From: an uncultured Kangiella sp.
GTDB taxonomy: Bacteria > Pseudomonadota > Gammaproteobacteria > Enterobacterales > Kangiellaceae
Assembly (NCBI GenBank): GCA_947503345.1
Contig: CANNCW010000002.1
Coordinates: 310,001 to 374,000, forward strand
Reading direction: 5' to 3'
DNA: 64,000 bases
Part shown: piece by piece, positions 1-8,796 of the stretch
Numbering within the stretch: the stretch's first letter is position 1
How the letters are laid out: each line of letters starts with the position of its first letter
The notes under the pieces: model-generated
Database searches by the model: none
Told to the model about the DNA's origin: nothing
The model's input: only the letters and a program-made list of their open reading frames with translations
Position numbers and translations under genes: made by a program

Positions 1-96
1 ATAACGCCTTTCAAGATCAAGTGTAATTCCAGTATAGAGTTGCCCCTCGCGACAGCGCAAAATATACAGGTGCCACTCTTTGGCATCACTACTCAT
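1..96 (-). CDS. GIY-YIG nuclease family protein, partial (5' part only)
   Basis: The first 32 codons of a minus-strand gene are visible and the rest lies beyond the window edge. The translation contains [17 protein letters not shown] followed by DLERR, which is the GIY-YIG nuclease signature (YIL then YTG with a downstream Arg) of the small UPF0213/YhbQ-like family. The ATG at 96 overlaps the TAA of the upstream NlpC/P60 gene by one base (TAATG), so the two are translationally coupled. Proteins of this type are about 90-100 residues; no activity can be inferred beyond the family. Confidence 0.8.
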   Translation of the reverse strand, partial: MSSDAKEWHLYILRCREGQLYTGITLDLERRY

Positions 97-572
97 TAAT
101 ACAACCTACCTGCCTTTACCAAGCGCGACTTAAAGTAAGGATTATCCATTGAAGCTATTTTCACTTGTTTCCCACTAGAAGGAGCGTGAATAAATTGCTT
201 ATTACCAATATAAATAGTGACATGAGTCGGAGTTGAGGCGGTTTTATAAAATAATAAATCTCCTGGCTTTAATTGATTCAAAGGAACGGTTTTAGCCTTT
301 TGAAATTGTGCTTTTGAAACTCTAGGGATATTTTTGCTCACTTGGCTATGAGTAAATAGCACCAGTCCACTACAATCAAATCCTTCGAGGGGATTTGAGC
401 CACCATATCGATATGGCATACCCACCATTCTTTTGGCAAGGCTGACAATAGTATTAGCTTTTGATTCGTTAAAATCCGCCCTCTTCCCACTTTTTGGGGC
501 ACTAGCGCAAGAAACCACAACAGCTGAAACTAATACAATAAAAAACGTTTTAAAATCGACTTCTTTATTCAT
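96..572 (-). CDS. NlpC/P60 family cell-wall hydrolase lipoprotein
   Basis: A 158-residue secreted protein. The N-terminus is hydrophobic and ends in VVSC, a lipobox with Cys22, so it is probably a lipoprotein. The NlpC/P60 domain occupies residues 40-158: catalytic Cys67 in GFDCSGLV, His117 in PTHVTIYIG and His129 in FIHAP make the Cys-His-His set of papain-like gamma-D-glutamyl/diaminopimelate endopeptidases. By family it cleaves peptidoglycan stem peptides in the periplasm (compare E. coli Spr/MepS and NlpC). The domain is close to minimal, with no binding module. It is followed by a GIY-YIG gene overlapping its stop codon. Confidence 0.88.
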   Translation of the reverse strand: MNKEVDFKTFFIVLVSAVVVSCASAPKSGKRADFNESKANTIVSLAKRMVGMPYRYGGSNPLEGFDCSGLVLFTHSQVSKNIPRVSKAQFQKAKTVPLNQLKPGDLLFYKTASTPTHVTIYIGNKQFIHAPSSGKQVKIASMDNPYFKSRLVKAGRLY

Positions 573-634
573 AGCAAAAGATTAGCATGAGATAGCTGAA
601 TTTACACTAAACAAAAGTCTGGTTTGTTAGCTGA

Positions 635-1672
635 TTAGAATAACTTTAGTGGTTGCTCTTGAATTTCTTGCAACTCAGCAAACTGAGCTCTTAAATCGAG
701 AATATGTTGCTCCCAATAATTTACTGAATCAAATTGAGGGAAAGCTTGCGGAAAAGCTGGATCTGACCATCTTTCAGCGATCCATGCGGTATGTTGGATC
801 ATACGTAGTGCACGTAATGGTTCAATCAACGCAATTTCACGATAATCAAAATCACAAAACTCTTGGTAGCCTTCTAACACTTCTGAAAGCTGTTTGATTC
901 TGCTTGTCCTATCGCCTGATAACAGCATCCATAAGTCCTGAATCGCTGGCGCCATTCGGGCATCATCAAAATCAATAAAATGCGGATTTTCATCACGCCA
1001 TAGAATATTACCGGGATGGCAATCGCCTTGAGTTCGAATAAATTTTATATCCTCAACAAGTTGCCACTGATGTTCTACTAACTTTAAAACATCATTAACC
1101 AAACTGCTATAAGCGGTTTTCAGCTCAAATGGAATGGCCTTTTCAATAACGTATTGAGCTTTCTCAAAACCAAAAGTTTGTGGATTTAATTGTGGGCGAT
1201 GCTCAAAAGGCTTAGCTTGGCCAATTAAATGAATACGACCTAAAAAGCGCCCTAAAGTAAAAAGATTATCAAGGTTATCAAGCTCAGGAGCGTGCCCACC
1301 CTTTCGCTCAAATAAAGCCACAAAAAATTCATCAATCTGAAACAGTGACTCTCCATCAATCAGTTTTGGAGGAACCACTGGCAATTCAGCGTCTTGTAAC
1401 TCAAAGCAGAAGTGATGCTCTTCCAGAATTTGTTCACGCGTCCAGCGCTCTGGACGATAAAACTTGGCAATTACTGGAACACTGTCTTCAATACCAATTT
1501 GATAAACCCTATTTTCATAACTATTTAGGGTAAGAATTCGACCGTCAGTTAGAAAGCCTAAACTGTCAACTGCATCTAAAATAAAGTCAGGAGTGAGCTT
1601 TTCAAAAGCATGGGAAGAGCTTGATGATTCAAGCTCTTCAACTACAGAATTTGGGTTATGCCAATTCGTCAT
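635..1672 (-). CDS. srkA: Stress response serine/threonine protein kinase SrkA (YihE/RdoA)
   Basis: 345 residues, slightly longer than E. coli SrkA. It has a choline/aminoglycoside-kinase-like fold. Visible are an ATP-site lysine (Lys70 in VIAKFYRPERW), the catalytic loop TQGDCHPGNILW (Asp217, Asn222) and the metal-binding HFIDFDDARM (Asp234-237). SrkA is a cytoplasmic Ser/Thr kinase that protects against stress-induced death and is often next to dsbA in enterics; here the neighbour is a SulP transporter. The ATG at 1672 overlaps the end of the SulP gene by 17 bases, so the two genes are probably co-transcribed. The N-terminal 20 residues are Ser/Glu-rich and not conserved as far as I can tell. 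Confidence 0.9.
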   Translation of the reverse strand: MTNWHNPNSVVEELESSSSSHAFEKLTPDFILDAVDSLGFLTDGRILTLNSYENRVYQIGIEDSVPVIAKFYRPERWTREQILEEHHFCFELQDAELPVVPPKLIDGESLFQIDEFFVALFERKGGHAPELDNLDNLFTLGRFLGRIHLIGQAKPFEHRPQLNPQTFGFEKAQYVIEKAIPFELKTAYSSLVNDVLKLVEHQWQLVEDIKFIRTQGDCHPGNILWRDENPHFIDFDDARMAPAIQDLWMLLSGDRTSRIKQLSEVLEGYQEFCDFDYREIALIEPLRALRMIQHTAWIAERWSDPAFPQAFPQFDSVNYWEQHILDLRAQFAELQEIQEQPLKLF

Positions 1673-3209
1673 CTGCTACAAAGTATTTTGGATCGCGCTT
1701 AGTATCCACTTCAACTGCAGCGCCCGCTTTAGTCAGCAATTTTTGGCAATCAGAACTTAGGTGTAACAAATGTAATTTCTTTCCAGCGTTTTCATAACGC
1801 ACAGCTAGTGCATCAATCACTTCTAAGCCTGAATGATCCCATACACGCGAGTCTGCGAAATCCACATAAACTTCGTCTAAATCCGTTCGTGCAGAAAACT
1901 GCTCAGCAAAGTGAGTGGTTGAACCAAAAAATAAAGGACCACTAACGGTATAATAAGCTTTACCATTTTTCTCTTGGCGACGCACTCGAACACGCTTAGC
2001 ACTTTGCCATGCAAACACTAATGCCGATAAAATAACACCAACAAATACCGCCATTGCTAAATCAGTTAATACCGTTACTACGGAAACGGTAATTAGAACT
2101 AGCGCATCCCATAATGGAATTTTTCGCATGATACGGAAACTTGACCATTCGAAAGTTCCGATAACCACGATAAACATAACGCCCACTAACGCCGCTAACG
2201 GAATAACTTCGATCAACGGTGATGCAAACAAGATAAAGGCCAATAAAGCCAAAGCAGCTGTGATACCTGATAGACGACCACGGCCTCCTGAATTAACATT
2301 AATCATCGATTGACCAATCATGGCACAGCCACCCATAGCACCGAAGAAACCGTTGGTAGTATTTGCTAAACCCTGAGCAAAACACTCACGATTACCTTGA
2401 CCACGAGTTTCTGTAATTTCATCAATTAAACGCAGAGTTAATAACGACTCGATTAAACCAATCGCTGCTAGAACAATGGCATAAGGAAAAATAATTCTTA
2501 GCGTTTCTAAACTAAACGGAACTTCTGGAATACTGAAGACTGGAAAGCCACCGGCAATTGAAGCATCTTCTTTACCGGTCATATCCTTAACAAAGTCCAC
2601 AACGTTACGAGTTTCAATATCCAAACCAATAACCAATAAAGTCACCACAACAATCGCCACCAATGATGAAGGAACTGCTTTGGTTAGTTTTGGCAAAAAG
2701 TGAATTATCGCCATGGTTAGCGCCACTAAACCTAACATCCAATAAAGCTCAGCACCCTGCATCCAAGTTAATACACCATTGGCATCAACTTCTTTAAACT
2801 GACCTAATTGCGCTAAGAAAATCACAATGGCTAGGCCGTTAACAAACCCTAGCATCACGGGATGAGGCACCATTCGAATGAATTTGCCTAGTCGTAACCA
2901 GCCAGCTAACATCTGTATTAAGCCAGTCAGAACCACCGCAGCAAAAAGATATTGCACGCCATGCTGGGCGACTAAAGCCACCATCACAACCGCCATGGCG
3001 CCCGTAGCACCAGAAATCATACCGGGACGACCACCAAAGATTGAAGTGATTAAACCAACCATAAAGGCTGCGTAAAGACCAACCAATGGCTCTACACCCG
3101 CTACGAATGCAAAAGCAACCGCTTCAGGCACTAATGCCAAAGCAACAGTTAAACCCGATAAAATATCGTTTTTGGCGCTGGCGGTGGTATTTCGAATTAA
3201 ATCAATCAT
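1656..3209 (-). CDS. SulP family anion transporter with STAS domain
   Basis: 517 residues. The N-terminal two thirds are a string of hydrophobic helices with the SulP core pattern (GLYAAFMVGLITSIFGG, SGATGAMAVV, GFVNGLAIVIF, GNRECFAQGLAN). The last 100 residues form a cytoplasmic STAS domain (VYVDFADSRVWDHSGLEVID). The family exchanges or co-transports inorganic anions such as sulfate or bicarbonate with Na+ or H+. The substrate cannot be decided here: no carbonic anhydrase or sulfate-assimilation gene is adjacent. The downstream srkA overlaps by 17 bases. Confidence 0.88.
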   Translation of the reverse strand: MIDLIRNTTASAKNDILSGLTVALALVPEAVAFAFVAGVEPLVGLYAAFMVGLITSIFGGRPGMISGATGAMAVVMVALVAQHGVQYLFAAVVLTGLIQMLAGWLRLGKFIRMVPHPVMLGFVNGLAIVIFLAQLGQFKEVDANGVLTWMQGAELYWMLGLVALTMAIIHFLPKLTKAVPSSLVAIVVVTLLVIGLDIETRNVVDFVKDMTGKEDASIAGGFPVFSIPEVPFSLETLRIIFPYAIVLAAIGLIESLLTLRLIDEITETRGQGNRECFAQGLANTTNGFFGAMGGCAMIGQSMINVNSGGRGRLSGITAALALLAFILFASPLIEVIPLAALVGVMFIVVIGTFEWSSFRIMRKIPLWDALVLITVSVVTVLTDLAMAVFVGVILSALVFAWQSAKRVRVRRQEKNGKAYYTVSGPLFFGSTTHFAEQFSARTDLDEVYVDFADSRVWDHSGLEVIDALAVRYENAGKKLHLLHLSSDCQKLLTKAGAAVEVDTKRDPKYFVADDELA

Positions 3210-3302
3210 GGAGTTCTCAGTTTGAGGTGCTATTGCTCAAGATGGCGCGCATTCTACGCTTTTAAACAGCTATTCACAAATTTCACATAGCAATCCTAAA
3301 AA

Positions 3303-4439
3303 CTAAGCCCTATGTTTATCTTTATAAGGAGAGCGCAGACGATAATAAGCCTGTCGTTGTTGGATGTGCATTTTTTCTTGCTCAACTGAAGCTTGAATCG
3401 GCTCTCTTGTCCTATCATTAGCAATATGATGAAAAGACTTGGTTATCACAGGCTCAAAACCTCGTGCCAGTTTATGTTCGCCTTGAGCACCGGGCTCGAA
3501 AACCGCTAAGCCTAATTCAATCGCGAGCTCAATACCTTGGTAATAGCATGTCTCAAAATGTAATCCTTTAAAATCTTCAAAAGCCCCCCAATAGCGACCA
3601 TATAAATGGCTATTAGAAACAAAGAACAGTGAGGCGGCTTTACACTCGCCCTCTTTTGAAGCTAACACCAATAAGCAATTATCGGGCAAAGCTTGTGACA
3701 AACCCTGAAAGAATTTGAAGTTAAGTTGTGCCCAGCCAGATTTTTTGGCAAAAGTATGACTGTATAAATTATAAAACAAGCTCCATTGTTCTTGAGATAC
3801 ATCTTTGGCATAAACTTTTTCAAAACTCCAGCCAGCTTCTTGAACTTTGCGACGCTCTTGTTGAATGTTTCTACGCTTTTTAGGTTTTAATCGAGAGAGG
3901 AAGTCATCAAAATTTTGGTAATTCCTATTAGTCCAATGAAATTGAATATCATGCCGCTCAAACAGTTGCACGTTCAATTTAGGATTCAGGCTGCCATTAT
4001 CAAAATTGATATGCCAACTGCTTAAGCCATTATCCTCTTGCCATTTATACAAAGCTTGATACCAATTTTGTTGTTCAGTTTCAGTTAAATCCCCTAAAAG
4101 CTTTGGTGCCAAACATGGGGTTAATGGTGTGGCGCTGATCAATTTTGGATAATAATCTAGTCCCTGCCGATTATAAAAATCAGCCCAAGCCCAATCGAAC
4201 ACATATTCACCATAAGAATGGCTTTTAACATAAGAAGGAATGACCGCGATGAGCTTGTCAGAATTAGCATCTTCGTCATCATATAGGCACAAATGTAATG
4301 GCTGCCAACCGTTTTCTGCGATTATTACCCCTGAGGACTCAAACAAAGCCAATAAATCATAGCTAACTAATGGATTGGCATTATTTGGCCATTCATCAGG
4401 ACTAATATTACTAATGCTGGTTTGAGGGATAAAATGCAT
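3303..4439 (-). CDS. GNAT/FemAB-like protein (DUF482 peptidogalycan family)
   Basis: 378 residues, soluble, with no signal peptide. The architecture matches the DUF482 family annotated as GNAT N-acetyltransferase or peptidogalycan biosynthesis protein. It has a basic central block (FLSRLKPKKRRNIQQERRKV), the segment YGRYWGAFEDFKGLHFETCYYQGIELAIE, and the conserved tail FEPGAQGEHKLARGFEPV. The biochemical role of the family is not established; the Fem/GNAT fold suggests aminoacyl or acyl transfer. It stands alone, and a terminator follows the next gene upstream, so it is probably transcribed separately. Confidence 0.78.
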   Translation of the reverse strand: MHFIPQTSISNISPDEWPNNANPLVSYDLLALFESSGVIIAENGWQPLHLCLYDDEDANSDKLIAVIPSYVKSHSYGEYVFDWAWADFYNRQGLDYYPKLISATPLTPCLAPKLLGDLTETEQQNWYQALYKWQEDNGLSSWHINFDNGSLNPKLNVQLFERHDIQFHWTNRNYQNFDDFLSRLKPKKRRNIQQERRKVQEAGWSFEKVYAKDVSQEQWSLFYNLYSHTFAKKSGWAQLNFKFFQGLSQALPDNCLLVLASKEGECKAASLFFVSNSHLYGRYWGAFEDFKGLHFETCYYQGIELAIELGLAVFEPGAQGEHKLARGFEPVITKSFHHIANDRTREPIQASVEQEKMHIQQRQAYYRLRSPYKDKHRA

Positions 4440-4520
4440 TTAATTAAAACAGGGTTTTATCGAAAGTTATTAGCTTAAATCCCTAGCCATGAAACTACAA
4501 TAAAATCACAGGATAAAAAA

Positions 4521-4541
4521 AGCCAAGCACGAAGCTTGGCT
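4521..4541 (-). terminator. Intrinsic terminator after the 26-residue membrane peptide gene
   Basis: A perfect 8-bp stem AGCCAAGC/GCTTGGCT with a 5-base loop is followed on the minus strand by a run of six T residues (plus-strand A tract 4515-4520). It lies 53 bases past the stop codon of the small gene at 4594-4674, so it would end that transcript. Confidence 0.8.
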
Positions 4542-4593
4542 AAAAGTAATTACTCTAAAGTAATCAAGGGGTATGAATGACTAATAAAATCAA

Positions 4594-4674
4594 TTAAATA
4601 AGAGTTAGTGCAACTGTTGCAAATACTAAAGATACGATAACTACCTCTAATGCATTTTCAAAATATTCGCTCAT
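4594..4674 (-). CDS. Small single-helix membrane peptide, 26 residues
   Basis: An ATG at 4674 opens a 26-codon frame ending in TAA. The product starts MSEYFENALE and continues with a hydrophobic helix VVIVSLVFATVALTLI, a short acidic amphipathic head followed by one transmembrane segment. A strong Shine-Dalgarno (AAGGAG, about 4681-4686) sits 7 bases before the ATG. A plausible sigma70 promoter lies further upstream (4719-4747), and an intrinsic terminator follows at 4521-4541. The complete transcription unit argues that this is a real short gene. I do not recognise the family; the function is unknown. The 367 bases between the flanking larger genes hold only this unit. Confidence 0.65.
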   Translation of the reverse strand: MSEYFENALEVVIVSLVFATVALTLI

Positions 4675-4718
4675 TTCAGTCTCCTTCGGCTTAACGCCAT
4701 TGCCTCAACACGGAGCGA

Positions 4719-4747
4719 ATTGTACGCCTGTTCTTTGTTAAGGTTAA
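4719..4747 (-). promoter_or_regulatory. Predicted sigma70 promoter of the small membrane peptide
   Basis: On the minus strand TTAACC (4747-4742), a 17-base spacer and TACAAT (4724-4719) form a reasonable -35/-10 pair. This would give a leader of about 40 bases before the ATG at 4674. Seen by eye only. Confidence 0.45.
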
Positions 4748-4806
4748 GACAAATTCACAAGATACTTTTTAATGACAATCATTAGTTATTCTAATCCAAA
4801 AGTGTG

Positions 4807-5046
4807 TCAAGATGTTTCGGACAACCCTGATAATAAATGATGGGTATGATTAGCCATTTCGATGCCCAGGTCGGTAAGATAACCACCATCGGGTTGGGTA
4901 ATAAGACCTTTAGCATGGAGTCTTACTGTCGCCTCAATGGCATCTTTTGAAGCGGTGGAATGAACTTTAATTCCTTCCTGCAGGGAATCTCTTGGGAAAA
5001 GTGCTAAAACTTTAAGTTCTTCAAATATCGATTGTTCTATTGCCAT
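4807..5046 (-). CDS. TIGR02647 family putative DNA-binding protein
   Basis: 79 residues, soluble and acidic. The sequence (FEELKVLALFPRDSLQEGIKVH, then AIEATVRLHAKGLITQPDGGYLT) matches TIGR02647, a small winged-helix-like family restricted to gammaproteobacteria and usually listed as DNA-binding. The pattern of two helices followed by a GLI-x-x-DGGYLT wing fits a winged helix. No target is known. It lies downstream of the M3 peptidase gene but is separated from it by a terminator (5083-5101). Confidence 0.75.
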   Translation of the reverse strand: MAIEQSIFEELKVLALFPRDSLQEGIKVHSTASKDAIEATVRLHAKGLITQPDGGYLTDLGIEMANHTHHLLSGLSETS

Positions 5047-5082
5047 AATATCTCCGTATGGTTCTTATGATGGGCATAAAAA

Positions 5083-5101
5083 AGCCAGCGAAACGCTGGC
5101 T
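5083..5101 (-). terminator. Intrinsic terminator of the M3 peptidase gene
   Basis: The 8-bp perfect stem AGCCAGCG/CGCTGGCT with an AAA loop is followed on the minus strand by a T run (plus-strand A tract 5078-5083). It lies 35 bases beyond the stop codon of the peptidase gene. Confidence 0.85.
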
Positions 5102-5136
5102 CCATTATTGACACAATCTTTCGACTGAGGCAAATC

Positions 5137-7329
5137 TTAGTCGATTAAACCACGACTTTTAAGCAAATACTTAGGATCTGCTTCTTTACCACGGAATTGT
5201 TGATAAAGCTTTAAAGGATCGTCAGTACCGCCTTTTGACAAAACATTATCAACGAAGGCTTTAGCGGTCTTCTCATCGAAAATACCATTCTCACGGAAAG
5301 CTTGATAAGCATCTGCACCAAATATATCTGACCAGATATAGCTGTAATAGCCTGCCGAATAGCCACCCGAGAAGATGTGTGAGAAATAAGTGGTGCGGTA
5401 ACGTGGCGCAATTTCGTCAATCAAGCCATATCGAGACAAAACTTCTTTTTCAAATTCGTCAGCATCACGTATTTCGCCATCTTGAATAGTATGCCAAGCT
5501 AAATCTAATAAAGTCGCAGCCATATATTCTGTAGTGGCGAAACCTTGATTAAATTTACTAGCAGCTTGAATTTTCTCCACTAATTCTTGTGGAATTACTT
5601 CACCAGTTTTGTAGTGCTTAGCAAATTGCGCTAAAACTTCAGGCTCAGTCATCCAGTTTTCGTGAACTTGTGACGGGAACTCTACAAAGTCACGTGGAAC
5701 CGATGTACCGGTTTGCGAAGGGTAAACACCATCCGACAAGAAACCATGCGCAGCATGACCAAACTCGTGGAATAAAGTCGAAGCTTGATCAAAGGTTAAC
5801 AAAGTCGGCTCATCTCCAACGGGACGTGGATAATTTAAAACATTAACGATAATTGGCTTATGGAAATTACCAGCCTGATCAACATACTGCTTGCGGTAAG
5901 AGTTCATCCAAGCACCGCCACGCTTAGAGTCTCGCACATAGAAATCGGCTAAATATATACCAATTAATTCGCCTTTTGGATCAGTGATTTCAAAAGTACG
6001 AACATCTTCATGGTATTTTGGTAAGTCAAAGCGTTCTTTAAAATTCATGCCATACAGCTTATTAGCAATATAGAAAACACCCTGCAGAGTATTCTCTAAT
6101 GAAAAATATGGCTTAGTTATTGATTCATCTAAATCATATTTAGCCTTGCGAATTTTCTCGGAATAATGCCTCCAATCCGAAGCGCGGAATTTAAAGTCTC
6201 CACCCTCTTCATCGATCATTTCCTGCATAGCTGCAACTTCATTTTTAGCTTGTTCGATAGCTGCAGGCCAGATCTTATTTAATAGGTTATAGACGTTATC
6301 AGCATTTTTCGCTACGCGTGACTCTAAAATAAAATCAGCATGAGTTTTGTAGCCCATCAAAGTTGCTTTTTGCGAACGAAGTGCAGCAATTTTTGCCGCA
6401 ATTTCTTTGTTGTCATTTGCATTGTCATTATCACCGCGATGAGTATAACCATTGTAAATACGATCTCTAAGTTCGCGGTTTGTCGAATAAATTAAGAATG
6501 GATTTTTAGATGGTCTATGAGTAGTAAATACCCATTTGCCTTCATGTCCACGTTTTTTAGCAGTTACTGCTGCAGCATCAATAACTCCTTGAGGTAGTCC
6601 AACTAGGTCCTCTTTGTTTTCGAGAACCATTTCCCAATTATTATTTTCTGCTAAAACGTTTTCGCCAAATTGAATAGTTAATTTGCTGATTTCTTTATTA
6701 AGCTCTCTTAACAATGCTTTTTGTTCTTCGCTTAACTCGGCGCCACCTCGAACAAAACCCTTATAGCGATCTTCTAGTAATTTAACTTGATCGGGGCGCA
6801 GACCTAGCTCATCTTTTTTATCATAAATAGCTTTTACACGAGCAAACAATTTTGGGTTTAAATTTATATCATCACCAAGAGCTGATAGCTGAGGGCCTAT
6901 ATCGCGTGAAATTGCTTGCAACTCAGGATTTGTATGGGCAGATGTTAAATTAAAAAACACATTAGCAACTTTCGTTAAATCTTTTCCACCATACTCCATA
7001 GCTTCAATAGTGTTTGCGAAAGTTGGTGCTTCAGAGCTCTCCGCTAGAGCTTGAATTTCAGCTTTAGAATGTTTAATTGCTTGTTCGAAGGCAGGACGGA
7101 AATGTTCATTTTTAATACTATCAAATGGTGGCATACCAAATGGCGTGTCCCAAGCCTTGAAGAATGGATTATTGCTATCTATTTTTTCATCAGCAACAAC
7201 ATCATTTGATTCTACTGGAGCTTCTACATTAGCTTTAGCATCTTCGGCAGGGGCCACTTCCGCTTCTTTATTGTCACAAGCGGTTAATAAAGTTGCACTT
7301 ATGGCCAAACTGATGGCTAGTTTTTGCAT
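5137..7329 (-). CDS. M3 family oligopeptidase (Dcp-type) lipoprotein
   Basis: 730 residues. The N-terminal signal peptide ends in LTAC with a Cys at about residue 18, so it is probably a lipoprotein, followed by a low-complexity Ala/Glu linker. The body is a thimet/Dcp-like M3 metallopeptidase: the zinc motif HEFGH is at residues 521-525, followed by a further Glu-containing helix (DFVEFPSQVHENW). The C-terminal HIFSGGYSAGYYSYIW segment is typical of Dcp substrate loops. The family cleaves short peptides, Dcp releasing C-terminal dipeptides. A lipid-anchored periplasmic form would process peptides taken up from the environment. It is followed by its own terminator. Confidence 0.9.
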   Translation of the reverse strand: MQKLAISLAISATLLTACDNKEAEVAPAEDAKANVEAPVESNDVVADEKIDSNNPFFKAWDTPFGMPPFDSIKNEHFRPAFEQAIKHSKAEIQALAESSEAPTFANTIEAMEYGGKDLTKVANVFFNLTSAHTNPELQAISRDIGPQLSALGDDINLNPKLFARVKAIYDKKDELGLRPDQVKLLEDRYKGFVRGGAELSEEQKALLRELNKEISKLTIQFGENVLAENNNWEMVLENKEDLVGLPQGVIDAAAVTAKKRGHEGKWVFTTHRPSKNPFLIYSTNRELRDRIYNGYTHRGDNDNANDNKEIAAKIAALRSQKATLMGYKTHADFILESRVAKNADNVYNLLNKIWPAAIEQAKNEVAAMQEMIDEEGGDFKFRASDWRHYSEKIRKAKYDLDESITKPYFSLENTLQGVFYIANKLYGMNFKERFDLPKYHEDVRTFEITDPKGELIGIYLADFYVRDSKRGGAWMNSYRKQYVDQAGNFHKPIIVNVLNYPRPVGDEPTLLTFDQASTLFHEFGHAAHGFLSDGVYPSQTGTSVPRDFVEFPSQVHENWMTEPEVLAQFAKHYKTGEVIPQELVEKIQAASKFNQGFATTEYMAATLLDLAWHTIQDGEIRDADEFEKEVLSRYGLIDEIAPRYRTTYFSHIFSGGYSAGYYSYIWSDIFGADAYQAFRENGIFDEKTAKAFVDNVLSKGGTDDPLKLYQQFRGKEADPKYLLKSRGLID

Positions 7330-7482
7330 ATCTAATACCTATTTAATTGCATAAAATTTTTCGTAAAGCATTAAATAACATAAACAGGGGCAAAAAGCAG
7401 TAATTTGTTAAAAAAACCAAGTAACTTGTTAAAAGTTAGCGCAACAAAAATGTAACTAATTATTAAGAAAAAGCTATCAGCA

Positions 7483-8724
7483 CTATTTTTCTTGAGCTAA
7501 TACAGCTTGTATCATTCTAGTTTGTTGCTTTTTTGTTAGGATCATTACAAGCATTGAAGCAAAAATTAACCCTGCTCCAATAAGTATTACTAAAGTGGCG
7601 CTTAAAACACTTAAAACTCCGCCAACCACAGCAATAATAACGTTGGTAATGCAGAAGGTTGCAGATTGCAATCCCATAACCTTACCCTGCCCTAAGTGTC
7701 CGAAATACTTGGATAAATAAGTTGGCACCATGCCATTAGCAATTGCAATCCAACCACCAATAACGAAAAAGATAAGAAATACCCAGCTGGCATCACTAAA
7801 GGGTTGAATAACCAGTAAAATTGCCAATGCAAAACTACCATAAATCATCAGTTTTACTTCACCAAATTTATGGTTGGCTTTATCCACTAAAAAACTACTA
7901 ACAGCAATCATACAAACTGTTAATGCCACAGTTGCCCATGCAATTTTGCGACTATCAAAGTCCAAGTTATCTACAAACCAGACCGGATAAAAGTCATAGA
8001 ATGCATTTAGTCCCATTGAGTATAAGAAATAAAACCAAAAAAGTGGTAATACTTCTTTATGCTTTAATACAGTTAGCGAATTATTTTCGCGGATTAACTG
8101 CCAAAAGGTTTCATCCTGTGTTTTCTTATTTTCTCTTTGTTCGATAGTAAAGAATACCATCACATACGCAATAGCAATTCCGACTGCGGCTATATAGAAC
8201 ACATTGGCAACACCATAAATCATTAAGAAGCCCCCAATCAATGGACCAATCAACCAACCCGCATAGGTTGCTGCATATACAAGGGAAATAGCTTTCGTTC
8301 TTTCGATATGAGGATGTAATTCAGCTCCAATTGCTCTTGCAATAGAAATATTTCCCTCACAAATACCGGTAATAAGGCGTGCTAAAGTAAAGCCTATAAA
8401 AGATTCATGGACCACTGACACCGCAGTTAAGATATAACCGATTAAACTACCAAACAAACTAAGTAATAAGACTCTTCGACGGCCATAATGATCTGACAAG
8501 GCACCTATAAAAATACTACCAATCAATAAACCAAGTGGATATATAGCTAGTGAAAAACCTAACAATATTTTAGGGTGGAAACCCATAAAGTGGGTTAAGT
8601 CATTTGCTGGATAATCTATGAAATAAGGCGCTAAGACAGGATACGGTAACGCAATACCGGCAGTTCCAAGAACCGATATCAGCATTACGCTAAAAAGAGT
8701 TAACCTAGCTTTTTTAGTAGTCAT
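7483..8724 (-). CDS. MFS transporter, 12 transmembrane segments
   Basis: 413 residues. The MFS signature between TM2 and TM3 is present (GALSDHYGRRRVLLLS) with a matching GFTLARLITGICEG in TM4. The protein has about 12 hydrophobic segments split by a charged central loop (EQRENKKTQDETFWQLIRENN). It resembles the TetA/drug-efflux branch. It is the last gene of the run AKR - PhzF-like - egtB - egtD - MFS, 72 bases after egtD. It may therefore move ergothioneine or a pathway intermediate, but that is inferred from position only. A generic multidrug or metabolite exporter is the alternative. Confidence 0.82.
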   Translation of the reverse strand: MTTKKARLTLFSVMLISVLGTAGIALPYPVLAPYFIDYPANDLTHFMGFHPKILLGFSLAIYPLGLLIGSIFIGALSDHYGRRRVLLLSLFGSLIGYILTAVSVVHESFIGFTLARLITGICEGNISIARAIGAELHPHIERTKAISLVYAATYAGWLIGPLIGGFLMIYGVANVFYIAAVGIAIAYVMVFFTIEQRENKKTQDETFWQLIRENNSLTVLKHKEVLPLFWFYFLYSMGLNAFYDFYPVWFVDNLDFDSRKIAWATVALTVCMIAVSSFLVDKANHKFGEVKLMIYGSFALAILLVIQPFSDASWVFLIFFVIGGWIAIANGMVPTYLSKYFGHLGQGKVMGLQSATFCITNVIIAVVGGVLSVLSATLVILIGAGLIFASMLVMILTKKQQTRMIQAVLAQEK

Positions 8725-8796
8725 AATTTATTGTACGTTATAATTATGCTGACAGTATAAATAGCAGTAAGCAATAACACTAATAGAATTATCTAA

